Shown here: positions 30,836 through 40,999 of the stretch, one piece after another
Position numbering within the stretch: the first letter of the stretch is position 1
Layout of the letters: every line of letters starts with the position of its first letter
DNA from: Streblospio benedicti
Taxonomy: Eukaryota > Annelida > Polychaeta > Spionida > Spionidae
Length of the DNA: 64,000 bases
Assembly (NCBI GenBank): GCA_019095985.1
Contig: CM032660.1
Location: forward strand, 56,800,232 to 56,864,231
Reading direction: 5' to 3'
The notes under the pieces: generated by a model
What the model saw: only the letters and a program-made list of their open reading frames with translations
Told to the model about the DNA's origin: nothing
The model's database searches: none
Made by a program: the position numbers and the translations under genes

Positions 30836-31817
30836 TGGCGGTGATTTTTGCATGGAATGATAGAATGTACAATTGAACACCCTACTGAACCAATCAGAAA
30901 AGAGTAATGATTTTTGCACAGAATGACAGATTTGTACATTGTCTCGTATTGTATTCATCCCCAGGTACATTTATCCAATGCATTTGTTATTTATCACACA
31001 GTAAAAATTTGGGGATGACTGGTGCTTTTAGCGTCTACGGTCATTCCAAGATTTACGGTTATTTCAGGGTTTACGGTGATTTGGCGTGTCTTACACAAGG
31101 CTGTGAGATGAGCCCTAATGCAGCCATCTCCGCCGGGGGCTGGGAAACAGGCTGAAAGCTCCTAATTCCCTCATCACAGTCAGATGAGGTGTCACTCAAC
31201 CAGGATGTGAAATACAGGCTACTCAGCAGCCCAGGCTAGCTAGTTTCCCAAGTTAGGTTTTTATGGCTCTCTATAATAAGGGGCTGGTCACTATTTGTCA
31301 AGGCCGGCTACTTTTTATAGTTGTCTTTCTTATCCTGAAAGTTTATCACATACACAATGAGTGAAACGTTCTATTTAACAGTGATTTTCACCGAGACTTG
31401 TACTATGGCACCACATTGGTGTGACTACCTCATCAGACTATATATGTAAACGCAGCCTACGTCAGCCAATGTATGCTGGCATTGGGCTCCATTATTCATA
31501 TTAATAAGGAAATAGATTAATACCTATAGTCCTATTGTCATCAGCCTGTTCTATACATACTAATGGCCGTCTACGTGATTTACCTGTCATCAGCAAACAG
31601 CACACTCATTATACGCGTGTCAACTGAGGCATTGATCATGACAAGGACAGAATGTCACACGTACAAATTGTATATATGACATAACAATCTGTCAGGTCAC
31701 TACGCTGTGGCGTTACCATATTGCAGACTGTTGAACAATCATACATATGTCTGCACTTTTCACTCAAGATCAGCTCATTCAGTTCAATGATAAGCCAAAC
31801 CCAACTTGAATGCTCTG
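30836..31817. other. Unique noncoding DNA
   Basis: CCAATCAG words near 30820 and 30891 echo the edge of the preceding repeat. An 82-codon + ORF is unrecognised. No RNA gene or element identified. Confidence 0.35.
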
Positions 31818-31972
31818 TTTTAAGACCACCCAGGAAACTGGTTCAATCTTAATTCAATATATAGATGGTCTCTTTATAGTGATTTCCAGTTGTATCTTAA
31901 TGAATACTTGGAACTGCGAAAAATGCTCTTACTATACGGGTAGTCACTATATGGTCTCTTCAAATAGGAAAT
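31818..31972 (+). mobile_element. Family A copy, decayed
   Basis: Left GTTTTAAGACCACCCAGG (GACCACCCA exactly at 31824-31832), ATATAGATGGTCTCTTTATAG, middle GGAACTGCGAAAAATGC, right GGTAGTCAC and ATGGTCTC. The ends have eroded. Confidence 0.65.
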
Positions 31973-32134
31973 CAGAGGTGCGTTAAAAGTCGTGATAATT
32001 CGATGAGAAGTCAAATGAGTACAGATTATTGAACATTTTGACTGATGTGACAAAATCTTTACACCTGGCTTTTGCACTGCTATTGAAGAACTTCAATACG
32101 AGAGCCAAAAGCCATTGTGCAGTTTTCTCCCATC

Positions 32135-32292
32135 TGTCATACGCCGTGCTGTGTTAACATAACGGCCTCTTCCTGCCGCCGTCCGTCTCCACAATGCGCT
32201 CCACTTAGCGCCGGCAGCCGCTACTAAATCAGCGGCCGGCAGAATTTACAGCTACACGACGCGGACACGGGGAAAACCGCAAATGGGGAACC
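32135..32292. promoter_or_regulatory. GC/CpG-rich island with hairpin
   Basis: CpG-dense. Holds an imperfect inverted repeat at 32210-32240 (GCCGGCaGCCGCT, then AGCGGCCGGC after an 8-base loop). Also GTTAACATAACGG and ACAATGCGC. It is abutted by a family A fragment at 32293. Confidence 0.3.
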
Positions 32293-32320
32293 GCTAGATT
32301 AGGACCACCTCCACATAGAG
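32293..32320 (-). mobile_element. Family A fragment
   Basis: CTAGATTAGGACCACCTCC followed by ACATAGAG. Only the outermost part remains. Confidence 0.4.
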
Positions 32321-32476
32321 TAAATGTAATTGTGGTGGTTTATAGTCCTGATCCAAGTCTTGCTCTCATAACTGAACAATTTACACCAGGTCATTGGCCC
32401 ACTTATTGATCATCAATTGATTATATGTCATATGCGGCAGCACATTCAGCGCACAATGCTTATCATCCACTCTTAG
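32310..32476 (-). repeat. SINE family 1, internal fragment
   Basis: The + strand reads GTAAATGTAATTG (tail side), GTTTATAGTCCTGATCC, AACACC-like TTTACACCAGGTCATTGGC and GCGGCAGCACATTCAGC. The tRNA head is missing. Confidence 0.6.
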
Positions 32477-32483
32477 AAAACAC

Positions 32484-32806
32484 GTTTAAAGAGACCACAT
32501 CAGTAAAGAGATCATCTCTATAAAGTGACCTCATTCATAATAAGACAATCTAAACAAAGAAATCACCTCCATAATGAAACCACCTCACAGACCACGTCTC
32601 AAAAAGACCACCTCTATAATAAGACCACTTCTTGTGTTCCTTCACAAAGTTTCAGCGACATAAACCTTTACAAAGAGACCACTTCTATTTTGAAACCCCT
32701 TCTTGTGTTGTCAAACCTTCATCAAGAGAACGAAAACACACTGCAAACCTCCATAGAGAGACCACCTCTCTATTGAAACCACTCGTAATAGAGAGTTTCT
32801 ATTATA
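32484..32806 (-). mobile_element. Family A, expanded copy
   Basis: At least ten GACC(A/T)C-type units over 323 bases, including AAAAAGACCACCTCTATAATAAG and a duplicated middle (CTTCTTGTGTTCCTTCAC and CTTCTTGTGTTGTCAAACC, about 65 bases apart). The right end is AGAGAGTTTCTATTATA. Internal tandem growth of a standard element. Confidence 0.8.
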
Positions 32807-32869
32807 TGTGAATGGACAAGCGTGGAGAACAGAATATCTCCAAGGTAGCTGTTATAAAAGTGAGCATTA

Positions 32870-33067
32870 TTATACGTTCTGCCCGGATTGGTCCAGGTCA
32901 TGATCAGCACAAATTGCCGGCGTAGATCAGAGAATAATTCCACGCCGGCGTCTTTGAAAGAGCAATCATCAGCGTGGTGCTGCTGTGAATAGCGCGCGGT
33001 CACGCGATGTTGACTCGGTAATATGTCGTCGCTTTCATGGCGAGATCGCGAGGCCGTAACTCAAAAC
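32870..33067. promoter_or_regulatory. GC/CpG-rich island, candidate regulatory element
   Basis: CpG-dense: aaattgccggcgtagatcag, cacgccggcgtctttgaaag, atagcgcgcggtcacgcg, gagatcgcgaggccg. TCTTTGAAAG is TCF-like. It lies between two family A elements. Confidence 0.3.
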
Positions 33068-33435
33068 CGCAAACCTGTCTAGTGAGACCACCCTGGGTAT
33101 GGCCTTTACAGAGGGGGGTATATAGCCTTGATGAAAATCAATTCAACAGTTTTGCCTAAAACACCAATCAACAATACATTTCATTTGCCATTCACCAATG
33201 CTTAGGAATTGTAATTGAATAGGTTGCGTCAAATTTCAAACACTTGAATACAGGCAGTTCACAATTCACGGTCAAGATTTAGGGCAAAAATCACCAATTA
33301 CATTTTTGCTATATGACCCCCTCTTTATATGTAGAAGGAGGTTGTCTCTTTATGAAGATTTGGGCCTATGCAAACGGTCCCATTATCGAGGTGGTCTGTC
33401 CATACAGGTGATGTTGACTGGGGGTTGCTCTGTAA
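33068..33435 (+). mobile_element. Family A copy split by an insertion
   Basis: The left end GCAAACCTGTCTAGTGAGACC (33070-33120) and right part (about 33308-33435: TAGAAGGAGGTTGTCTCTTTATG, TTATCGAGGTGGTCTGTCC, GGTTGCTCTGTA) are separated by about 190 bases of AT-rich sequence. Confidence 0.65.
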
Positions 33436-33805
33436 CACTGTGGTACTGCCATATCTCTATGAGCGGAGCGCAGGCGATTACATGAGCTACTCCTTGCTCA
33501 ATCAAGGTCTGTGCGTAATTAAACACATGTTCACGTCAGCCTTTATGGCCAATTTTCACCCATCTGCCATGCTGGAACCAGAAAGAGGCTCGTTACTTTG
33601 ATACGTCGAGAATGTAAACAAACCCGCAGCTATATATCAACTTTGAGCATTATGTACTTTGAGCCATGCGGGCAGCTGTTTGCATCTATGGCATTTATAA
33701 CAAATGTTATTATTACTAAATGTAAGATCGAGAGAAAATTCTATATGACATAGTTTTGAACACCAGACAAGGTCCAGATCCTCATGCCCGCTATCAAAGC
33801 AGAGA

Positions 33806-33880
33806 AATTGTAGGATTTCAGCACGAGATTGGAGTGTCAATCGTAAAATTGAGCTTGCTGATGCTTGATTGGTACAAACG
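33806..33880. repeat. Fragment of the 30.2-kb repeat unit
   Basis: TTGTAGGATTTCAGCACGAG, GGAGTGTCAATCG, AATTGAGCTTGCTGATGC and TGATTGGTACAAACGAAG match the first part of the 30226/30547 units. Confidence 0.75.
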
Positions 33881-34213
33881 AAGATGGATGAGGGTTTTGG
33901 GCTTTAAGCAAGTGCTTATGCATACATACATGGGGGAGAGCACATGTCCGAATGAGGAAAATGGTCAAAAGGAGCCAAGCTTTGAGCAGAATAAGCGTGC
34001 CCCATCTTCCGCCCGATGGCATGCACTCGCGATGTTTAACAACAATCCGACAATTGATTGAATCACATGAGAACACAGTTTGCTGATGTGCGCTGCACAC
34101 ACATGTTCCGATGTCACACGTTGTGTGTTTATCGTAATCAGCAGTGACGTTTGAAGGTCTCATCGTTTAATATCGCTGTTTACTGCAGAAAAACACGATA
34201 ATCTGACTTGTGC
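33881..34213. other. Unique noncoding DNA
   Basis: Overlapping ORFs on both strands (101 and 108 codons) with no family features; nothing else recognised. Confidence 0.3.
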
Positions 34214-34432
34214 AACCCTTTAGACGCTAAAGCAGTTAGCAATTCTACTATTGCAGCTTACGAAACAACATAAAACAAGCTCAAGTTTCGCAAAAAGATT
34301 TCAGACTGCGTTTCGGTGAATCCAACATACGTTGTGCTAAATTTCAGCTTGTTTTAGCCTGTATTCTTGCATGCAATAGTCGGCATTGGTGTCAAACCGG
34401 CAACTTGTAGAACATGTTGCTGTTTAAGGGTT
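34214..34432. mobile_element. Family B foldback element, full extent
   Basis: Ends AACCCTTTAGACGCTAAAGC and GTTGCTGTTTAAGGGTT are inverted. Inner arms AAACAAGCTCAAGTTTCG and TAAATTTCAGCTTGTTTTAG are also inverted. 219 bp with no coding capacity. Confidence 0.75.
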
Positions 34433-34774
34433 GAAGAGATGTTTGCAGACGTGTTTAAAGCCAGTGTGGAATTATTGATGGGGGAAATACGGGCTGAACT
34501 GAGCACGGGCGTCTTGTTTACTCACGCTCACTGTCAAACGCTCATGAGATGTTGGTCCATTGATTTGGTCAGTGATATCAGTGACGACCTGGGGAGTATG
34601 CAGTGTTAGTAATTGGTTTATTTCGGTGAATAGCTTTGAGGTTTATCATTCAAATCAATTAGATCTTATGTGTATAAAAAATAGAAATATACTCCGTTCC
34701 CGTGTATGAGCATCTAGGAACTATTCATTCAGACCTTAGACACATTAGACAAGAAAAACACTTGCTACACGCGT
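34433..34774. other. Unique noncoding DNA
   Basis: An 80-codon + ORF spans the end of the foldback element and the flank; no features recognised. Confidence 0.3.
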
Positions 34775-34985
34775 TACAGTAGAACTTGTCATCAAGTGGT
34801 CTCAATAGAGAGGTGGTCCCTTTATTATGGAGGTTTCCCAGGGTCATTTTTTTTATTAAGTCTAAGGACTACAAGAAATGGTCTTATAATAGAGGTGGTC
34901 TTCTCATAAAGTTTGTCTTAGTGATCAATAATCTGTTGGTGGTCTCATTATAGAGGTGGTCTCTTCTCAGAGTTACAGGTGGTCA
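34775..34985 (+). mobile_element. Family A copy, enlarged at the right
   Basis: TACAGTAGAACTTGTCATCAAG start; GGTCTCAATAGAGAGGTGG; then ATAATAGAGGTGGTC and an extra TCATTATAGAGGTGGTC unit. The right TIR is not preserved. Confidence 0.8.
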
Positions 34986-35029
34986 ATAAATATCTCAGCA
35001 GAAACGCATGAAACTCGAATCCTGCACCA

Positions 35030-35215
35030 CAAACTCTGGCGTTATCCTGATAAATGCGCGACTCGTGATCCTGTCTGTGTATTGATAAATGCTGCTTTTT
35101 TCCCATTTGTTTGTGACTCGCGACTCGTGGCGTATAATTATGCCTGTTATTGATGCGGCGAGGCGCATATTAGGAGATGACATTTCTGATGGTCTCCAAA
35201 CCGGATCAGCTGATG
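35030..35215. promoter_or_regulatory. Candidate regulatory island
   Basis: CTGGCGTTATCC, GATAAATGCGCGACTCG, GATAAATGCTG, GGCGTATAATTATGCC and GTTATTGATGCGG. GATAAATGC appears twice, at about 35050 and 35084. Confidence 0.25.
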
Positions 35216-35379
35216 GCAGAGCAAAGTTGGTGTTTTTTTCAATCTGGGAAACCTTTCAGCACTGGCTAGGTTTTTGGAAAATGAGGGTTCGCACTTAAGG
35301 AATCTCATTAGTTTTGTAGGAGCAATTGATTGCTGATATGCCAAAAAACGCCATAAAAATTTAATATTTTGGTGGAAAA

Positions 35380-35430
35380 AGAGATGGGGGGGGGGCTTGC
35401 CTCCCCCTCCTGGATTTGTCTATGGCTGTC
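35380..35430. repeat. Dispersed CTGGAT(C/T)TGYC fragment
   Basis: A G run followed by CTTGCCTCCCCCTCCTGG and ATTTGTCTATGG, like 13990-14025. Confidence 0.45.
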
Positions 35431-35502
35431 AGTCACGCGTATGAATCCTATGCAGGTTGCACACACTTTTCCAAAAATCTAAACTTTTCTAGTGCATCCT
35501 TT

Positions 35503-35640
35503 TACAGTTAAACCTCCAAGTAAGAACACATATTGTATGAGATGATCATTTTTCTTGCTCCTAAATGTAGACACCAATTCAGCAATATAAAAAAGACCAT
35601 CTCTCTATTGAGACCTGGTTTAATAGAGCCTTTATTGCAC
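35503..35640 (-). mobile_element. Family A copy, diverged
   Basis: TACAGTTAAACCTCCAAGTAAG start, AAAAGACCATCTCTCTATTG and AATAGAGCCTTTATTG at the right. Confidence 0.7.
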
Positions 35641-35974
35641 AGGGGAAACATAACCACCCAACGTCTCACAAAGATTGATCTTTCACAGATTATACATTCA
35701 TACCGTCTTGCAGATATGTTAATTTTGATCACATATTAAACCTCATGCAAGTCAAAGAGCGTTTTTCAGCCTGCTTATGAGCTATACACGGTCTGGAACC
35801 CATGTTGATGAGCTATATGATGCACCCTGTGGTCTCGGTGCCAGGTGCAATGTGAACACGCGGAGATAATGTTGTCTACACGTGCGCTGGATTATCCCTG
35901 TCTGTGGCATGCATCAGTGAGCGATAAACACGTGATCTCGCTCCACCAGGAATACTCAGCCGCTGGTGCAATAT
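35641..35974. other. Unique DNA with CpG patch
   Basis: 35830-35960 has CpG-bearing sequence (aacacgcggagataatg, gagcgataaacacgtgatctcg) that may be a regulatory island; no gene. Confidence 0.25.
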
Positions 35975-36148
35975 ACAGCCAGGGTTAGACTGGTCCGAAT
36001 ATTAGAGCTTAATCAGAGGTTCACAGTGTCTCATTATCAAAGGCTGGCAAAAATGGGTCTTGTGGTGGAGTTTGGAATTATTGGATGGTACAAAGGTAGT
36101 GTCAGAATATCGAAGCTGAATCCACCGTGGTATTGTAGTCATTGTTAA
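35975..36148. repeat. Dispersed repeat D, copy 3
   Basis: GGGTTAGACTGGTCCGAATA, AGCTTAATCAGAGG, then TATCGAAGCTGAATCC and TATTGTAGTCATTG. Diverged. Confidence 0.6.
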
Positions 36149-36177
36149 AACTTGTTACATTGCCTTGTTACAGACGT

Positions 36178-36458
36178 GTTTTTATTTTGTTGTAGAATGT
36201 TCTTTTATGCTGTGTGGTATTCACAAATGTTTGATTTTGAATTTTTATTTAAACGTTTTCAACGATGTTAACAATGATGTTAATCTCAATAACCATGATG
36301 TATACTTTGTACTGTATTTGCACTGTCTTAACTTGTATTTCTATTTTAGTTTTAGACAAGGAACTTACGTGGTTTGAGAACGTTTAAATAAAAATTCAAA
36401 ATCAAACAATTGTGAATACCACTAAGCATAAAAGAACACTCCAAAACAAAATGAGACC
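36178..36458. mobile_element. Foldback element with about 75-80-bp arms
   Basis: The left arm (about 36180-36261: TGTTCTTTTATGCT, GTGGTATTCACAA, GATTTTGAATTTTTATTTAA) is the reverse complement, with few mismatches, of the right arm (about 36378-36456: TTAAATAAAAATTCAAAATC, TTGTGAATACCAC, AGCATAAAAGAACA). The loop of about 115 bases contains AACAATGATGTTAATC-like sequence. Non-autonomous DNA element, or a source of a long hairpin RNA. Confidence 0.85.
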
Positions 36459-38187
36459 AAGCCCTGTGTACTAAATACATTGGATTTGCAATGGTTTTCA
36501 ATTGGTATTAGCACAAATTTTCCAAAGTTTATCTCCAATTGCACAGTAACAAAACCCATGGTGAACATTTGTGACTGTCTGACTGTGGCTTAAGCCGGGT
36601 CATGTAGGATTATGGTAAATTTATGGCAGTTGCAGCTGGGAGGAAATGCACCATAAATTGTTTGTCATAAGAACAAGCCATTAAAAGTTGCAGAAGACCC
36701 TGGAAGGGCTACTTGTGACATATGATGACATATACTCTCATAAACAACGATGGCTATTCAGGAGATGCAGTGTGCATTTTACGTGATATGCAGATTATTA
36801 GTAGAATTAACCTATATGTCGATAAATAAAATCTCTATAAAACATGTATAATTCACACAAAACACATGTGAAAAGTGCTTCATATGATAATAACATGGAT
36901 CACAGTCCAATAAATTAATCCAGATTCAATCCTCCCCCCAGACACATGTTTTTAGCCTGTTCCTGCTTTCGCTTATACCATAAACTCAACCACCGCAGTG
37001 TTGTAAATCTGGGTCTGCACTTCAAAATGATCTTCTTTATGGTATAGACCATAAAACCGCTATCTGCAGCATGCACGGAGCATAAACCCACATCCGGAGC
37101 ATCTCTGGATCCGGATCTCTGGACACAGGGCCCTGCATGGGGTGTGAGAATAGTAACAGAGTCCATGTTCAAAAGTTTGATCCCTAAATCAAAGAGTATT
37201 CAACATTAGAGGAGTGCTAAGGCACCTGGGATTTTATTAATACTTCCAAGACGCACATGCTTTCTTGCTAACTCACTCACTTACTTTCTTACTTACTCAC
37301 TGCCAGATCCTGTTTTTTTTTGAAAAGCGATAAATTTCATAAGATTTGAATCTGCGAAAGCTCTCAAAGATGTCAAAAGCCCACTGAAAATGCTTATTTC
37401 ATGAAAACAAAAACCATTGCATCGGCCAATGCTTGCTAATATTCCCTGTTACCCGTGTAGCAGCCTCTCGATGTAATGCACTTGTGCGTTGATCCTGTAA
37501 TAACATCCACAACATGCGAGCTGTGCGTTAGTGGTCATCACAGTGCGGTCAGTCGGTGCATCCGACCGTAAAACCCGGATCGGCTGTAAAAACGCTGCTA
37601 TTCTTAGCCACGCTGACTATCTCAGGTCAGCAAATAAGCATGGTTTTTAGGTACACGTAGATGGTATGTTCATTATTTTACTTGGATCTCTAAGAAGCAC
37701 ATAACACCTACTAGATGTGGCTTGAAAGCAAAGACTTTCAAAGTCCATCAGTATGATTTTGGCCTACAGGTTGTAAAACTCATCTTCATTAAAAATTGGC
37801 AGCTGAAGATCATATTATTCAATAATATATAGGTTTTTCATAAACCTCGAAATGTTCAGTTCAATATCTGGAACTGGTTTCAAGATGCAATCTTAATAAG
37901 AACAATAAACAGGCAACATTTTCAGTATATAAGCTAGTGTAAAACTCCCGCGAATAGTGAAGGTGAATCAGTTATTGAAATGTAGATCAACATACACTAC
38001 AGCATAATATCTCATCACAGACATGTTTTTAAAATGTAGAGTAATCTTTTCCTCCGTATATTCCTCATCTGTTGCTTGCTGAAACCTGATCAAAAAGCAC
38101 GGCTGACTTCAGAGTGTGGTTCCAGAAACCTGAGGCTATCATGCCAAATTAGGCCCATAACAGTAATAAGGGGGTTAACTTCATCTT
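36459..38187. other. Unique noncoding DNA
   Basis: No gene recognised over 1.7 kb. CpG-bearing stretches at 37050-37140 (catccggagc.., ggatccggatc) and 37470-37600 (gtgcggtcagtcgg, accgtaaaacccggatcgg) are possible small islands. The minus ORF of 85 codons at 36915 shows no features. The dispersed GCCAGATCCTG word occurs at about 37303. Confidence 0.35.
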
Positions 38188-38392
38188 AACCCTTTAGTAG
38201 CTCACTTGGCGAATGTTTGTGCTGGTGCAGCGTAGAATAAAGCCTAAATGAAGCTCAAATTTACCACAATTGATGTTGTGTTGTCTCTCACTGTTTTGAA
38301 TCAATCAGACACGCATAGTGGAACATGTGAGCTTATTTTTGGCTCTATTCTAGACTGCAATGGCCAGCTTTGTTGACTAACCTGCTAGGGTT
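38188..38392. mobile_element. Family B foldback element, full extent
   Basis: Ends AACCCTTTAGTAGCTC and CTAACCTGCTAGGGTT are inverted. Left arm GAATAAAGCCTAAATGAAGC with TCAAATTTACCACAATTGATG; right arm GTGAGCTTATTTTTGGCTC and TATTCTAGACTGCAATGG. 205 bp. Confidence 0.8.
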
Positions 38393-38399
38393 ATATAAG

Positions 38400-38775
38400 A
38401 GAGAAACTTCCACAGGGGACCACCTCACTAATGAGGACACCTTTTTATAATCTAGTTTGCTTTAGCATGTTATCAAAATATGTCACAAATGGGGACACTT
38501 CAGTAATGGGGACAGCTTTTCATTATTTACAGTAGAACCTCCAATTAAGACCACCTCTCTATTGACACCACCTCTATAATAAGACCACTTTTCACACTTC
38601 CAAACCTTCATAAAGCTACCAAAATGGACCTGTGTATAGAAACCACCTCTCTATTGAGACCACCTGACACTGGTCCCAGAGGTGGTCCTAATAAAGAGGC
38701 TCTACTGTAGTTTGCTTTAGTACGTTACCAAAATGTGTCACAAATGGGACACCTCAGTAATGGGAACACTTCCCC
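38400..38775. repeat. 65-bp direct repeats flanking a family A element
   Basis: TAGTTTGCTTTAGCATGTTA at about 38454 and TAGTTTGCTTTAGTACGTTA at 38708 begin near-identical 65-base blocks, each continuing AAAATrTGTCACAAATGGG and GACACyTCAGTAATGGG. The intact family A element lies exactly between them. A GGGACACCTC..TAATGGGGACA repeat type recurs near 45160, 45430 and 55740. Confidence 0.8.
38528..38709 (-). mobile_element. Family A MITE, full length and well preserved
   Basis: 182 bp, TACAGTAGAACCTCCAATTA to AAGAGGCTCTACTGTA. Contains GACCACCTCTCTATTGA, ACCACCTCTATAATAAGACC, CTTCATAAAGCTACCAAAATG, GACCACCTGACACTGGTCCC and GAGGTGGTCCTAATAAAG. The cleanest copy on this orientation. Confidence 0.95.
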
Positions 38776-39015
38776 CACTACTAAAGCGTTGCCCCATGCC
38801 CCGCCGATCCGTCCTGTCGTAAACCCGGCGTAAACACAGCACGGCCGCCCGTTTATCCTGATTTGCGTCCATGTCGGCGCTACATAACAGCAGCATGACG
38901 CTCATAGCAGAGATTTACGCCCCAATGTCCGGTGCCAGACTTACAGATAGCGGTCGTAGACTATGATTCAGTTCACGTATAACATGACAACACTCTACCT
39001 ATATAGGGCGCGGCA
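38776..39015. promoter_or_regulatory. GC/CpG-rich island, candidate enhancer
   Basis: CpG-dense with GGCGTAAACACAGCACG (Fox-like), CGCCCGTTTATC at 38846-38857, CCTGATTTGCGTCC and GAGATTTACGCCCC. It shares the CGCCCGTTTAT word with 61447. Starts 70 bases after an intact family A element. Confidence 0.35.
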
Positions 39016-39228
39016 TATTTAATATGGCGAAATTCATAAACAATGGAAAGGCAGTGTTCCTCGTTAAGAAATGTACATAGACGTTCGTTGTCATTTTGGC
39101 CATTTGGTAATGAGCCTCTCTTTCATTTCAACATGGCAGACACATGAAAACTGTCCTGATGATCACGTATTTGAGGCTGTTATCACTCGGCACATCGATT
39201 GACTCTTTGGTGAGCAGAAACTCAAACT

Positions 39229-39352
39229 CAAACCACCTTCAAAAAAGACCACCTCTATGATGAGACAATTTACATGTTCTCAAATCTTTACAAAGCAATC
39301 AACTTGAACTCCCATAAGAGACCACCTCTCTATAGAGACAACTTGAAGTGAG
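39229..39352 (-). mobile_element. Family A copy, ends eroded
   Basis: TCAAACCACCTTCAAAAAAG, ACCACCTCTATGATGAGAC, AAATCTTTACAAAGC and GACCACCTCTCTATAGAGAC. Confidence 0.75.
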
Positions 39353-39900
39353 CTGTAGTGTTAAGAGTTTGTACTGTGCTGATTGTAGCAATTACCGCGC
39401 CACACACAATAACAGTGTCTATCGATTGTATCTGCCGATTAAAGCCTCTTCATCAGAAATCAATCGTTTTCAATCAAAAGCCACATCAGCTTTAAGGCGA
39501 AATTATGATGAAAGGCAAACTTGGCCACCACTTTCCGACGTCTGCGCATGAATGGTGGGTACTGAGTCTGGTAAAATGCTCCAAAAAGCTTGTATTTGTT
39601 GTGGGATTTGCAGTGCGTTGATTCTATTCTCTCCATATCACTCACTGCACCATGAGAGACTGACTGAGAATTCCCCATGCACTTATTACGTACAAGTCCT
39701 TTTTTCCCATCTGACGGGCTTCTGAAGATTATGCCCTGGAAAACGCCTTATGCATACGTATAGTGGAAGCCACAAAATAAGCATTTGCCAAACTTAGATT
39801 ACCATACAAATGAGTCTGACAGAGCGAGCTCAGTTCATGTCCACGCAAGAAGAGAGATTTTCTGACCTCTCACAGTACTAGAAGGTGAACTTGGAGTCGT
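39353..39900. other. Unique DNA with CpG patches
   Basis: Short overlapping ORFs on both strands near 39348-39678 (67 and 72 codons) are unrecognised. TATCTGCCGATTAAAGCC and AAGGCGAAATTATGATG could be regulatory words. Confidence 0.3.
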
Positions 39901-39907
39901 GTAGTTG

Positions 39908-40330
39908 CCCTGTGATGTCCTTGGCTAAATGATTACTGCGTAGCAGCCGTAAACAGCTAACAATGGCTGCAGCGTGTGATGACCATTGTCCACCCAGACA
40001 GACTGACCGCTTGATACTGAGTGACCGCTCATTAACTTAAAAGGCGTCCATTGCCCTGTGCGTCCTTGGCTAATTAATGTGTACACGCACAATGCTGCGT
40101 CATTGGGGCTTCACACAGCAACATGTAATGACCATCGTCCATCCAGACAGAATGACCATTACTGAGTGACCGCTCATTGACTTAAAAGGCGTCCGTTGCC
40201 CTGTGCGTCCTTGGCTAATTAATATTAGCGCGTATATGCGTCATTAGGGCTTCACCCAGCAACATGTAATGACCGCCGTCCACCCAGACAGACTGACCGG
40301 CATGGCCTTGGCTGACCATTACTGCCGCCG
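39908..40330. repeat. Tandem repeat, unit about 141-149 bp, about 2.5-3 copies
   Basis: Unit starts (GTRATGACCATYGTCCAYCC) are at 39976, 40125 and 40266. Shared blocks are ACAGACTGACCG, ACTGAGTGACCGCTCATT, ACTTAAAAGGCGTCC, TTGCCCTGTGCGTCC, TTGGCTAATTAAT and GCTTCACMCAGCAACATG. The first and second full copies are about 90% alike by eye; the third is truncated. CpG- and TAATTA-containing, noncoding. Confidence 0.9.
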
Positions 40331-40785
40331 TATACAGACGGTGGCCAGTATAGACCGGTTCATGGTCACTTCTGTAAAGTCTGTTTCACAAACAGACATG
40401 TTTCTCATACACCACCCATATAATCACCTTTTTTCTCCCATGTTTCTTCATCATATACAAGTTTTTATTTTTGTCGTGTAGGTGATTGATTTTTCTGCTC
40501 CGCCTCTCAACCAATCAGAATTGAGTATTTTCAGCAAACATTCATTTGCTTTCAACGCGGCGATCACGTGAAAATAACCCATAAAAACCGTACACGCTAA
40601 AATGTGAAAAACTAATCACAACATAGTGCTTCATAACAAAAAATGAGCAAACACACAACCAGCAATTAATGTTGTGTATTCAACATTAAAAAAAAAGAAA
40701 ACCCAACCTAAGGACAAGTATAGGAGCATGGAACTTACTAATAAGTTGTTGACAGTGTAATAATTCCGTTCTCTTAATAATGCCT
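40331..40785. other. Unique noncoding DNA
   Basis: No element recognised. An A run near 40690. Confidence 0.3.
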
Positions 40786-40985
40786 ATAGATGCAATTGGA
40801 TATCATAATAGCATATCTGTCCTGTTTTAAGTACCTACTGGATCTTGTAAAGTGTTTATATTCCAATATACTACAGAGTATATGTCGATCATGTAATATG
40901 GTTTTACAAACTGATGATGGATGTAAATACAAAAACACAATGTGTTCTTAATGTCGCTGGTTCCATTTAATAAAAAAGAAACCCC
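40786..40985 (+). repeat. Possible 3' end of a retroelement with hammerhead-like core
   Basis: CTGATGATGGATGTAAATAC (40911-40930) is followed by AAAAACAC. An active hammerhead would have CTGATGA, a short GTAA-capped stem II, then GAAAC. Here stem II (GGAT/ATAC) and the GAAA are imperfect. An AATAAA follows at 40969-40974. Such motifs occur near the ends of Penelope-like elements and small retrozymes. The assignment is tentative. Confidence 0.25.
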
Positions 40986-40999
40986 TCCCACTCTACACA

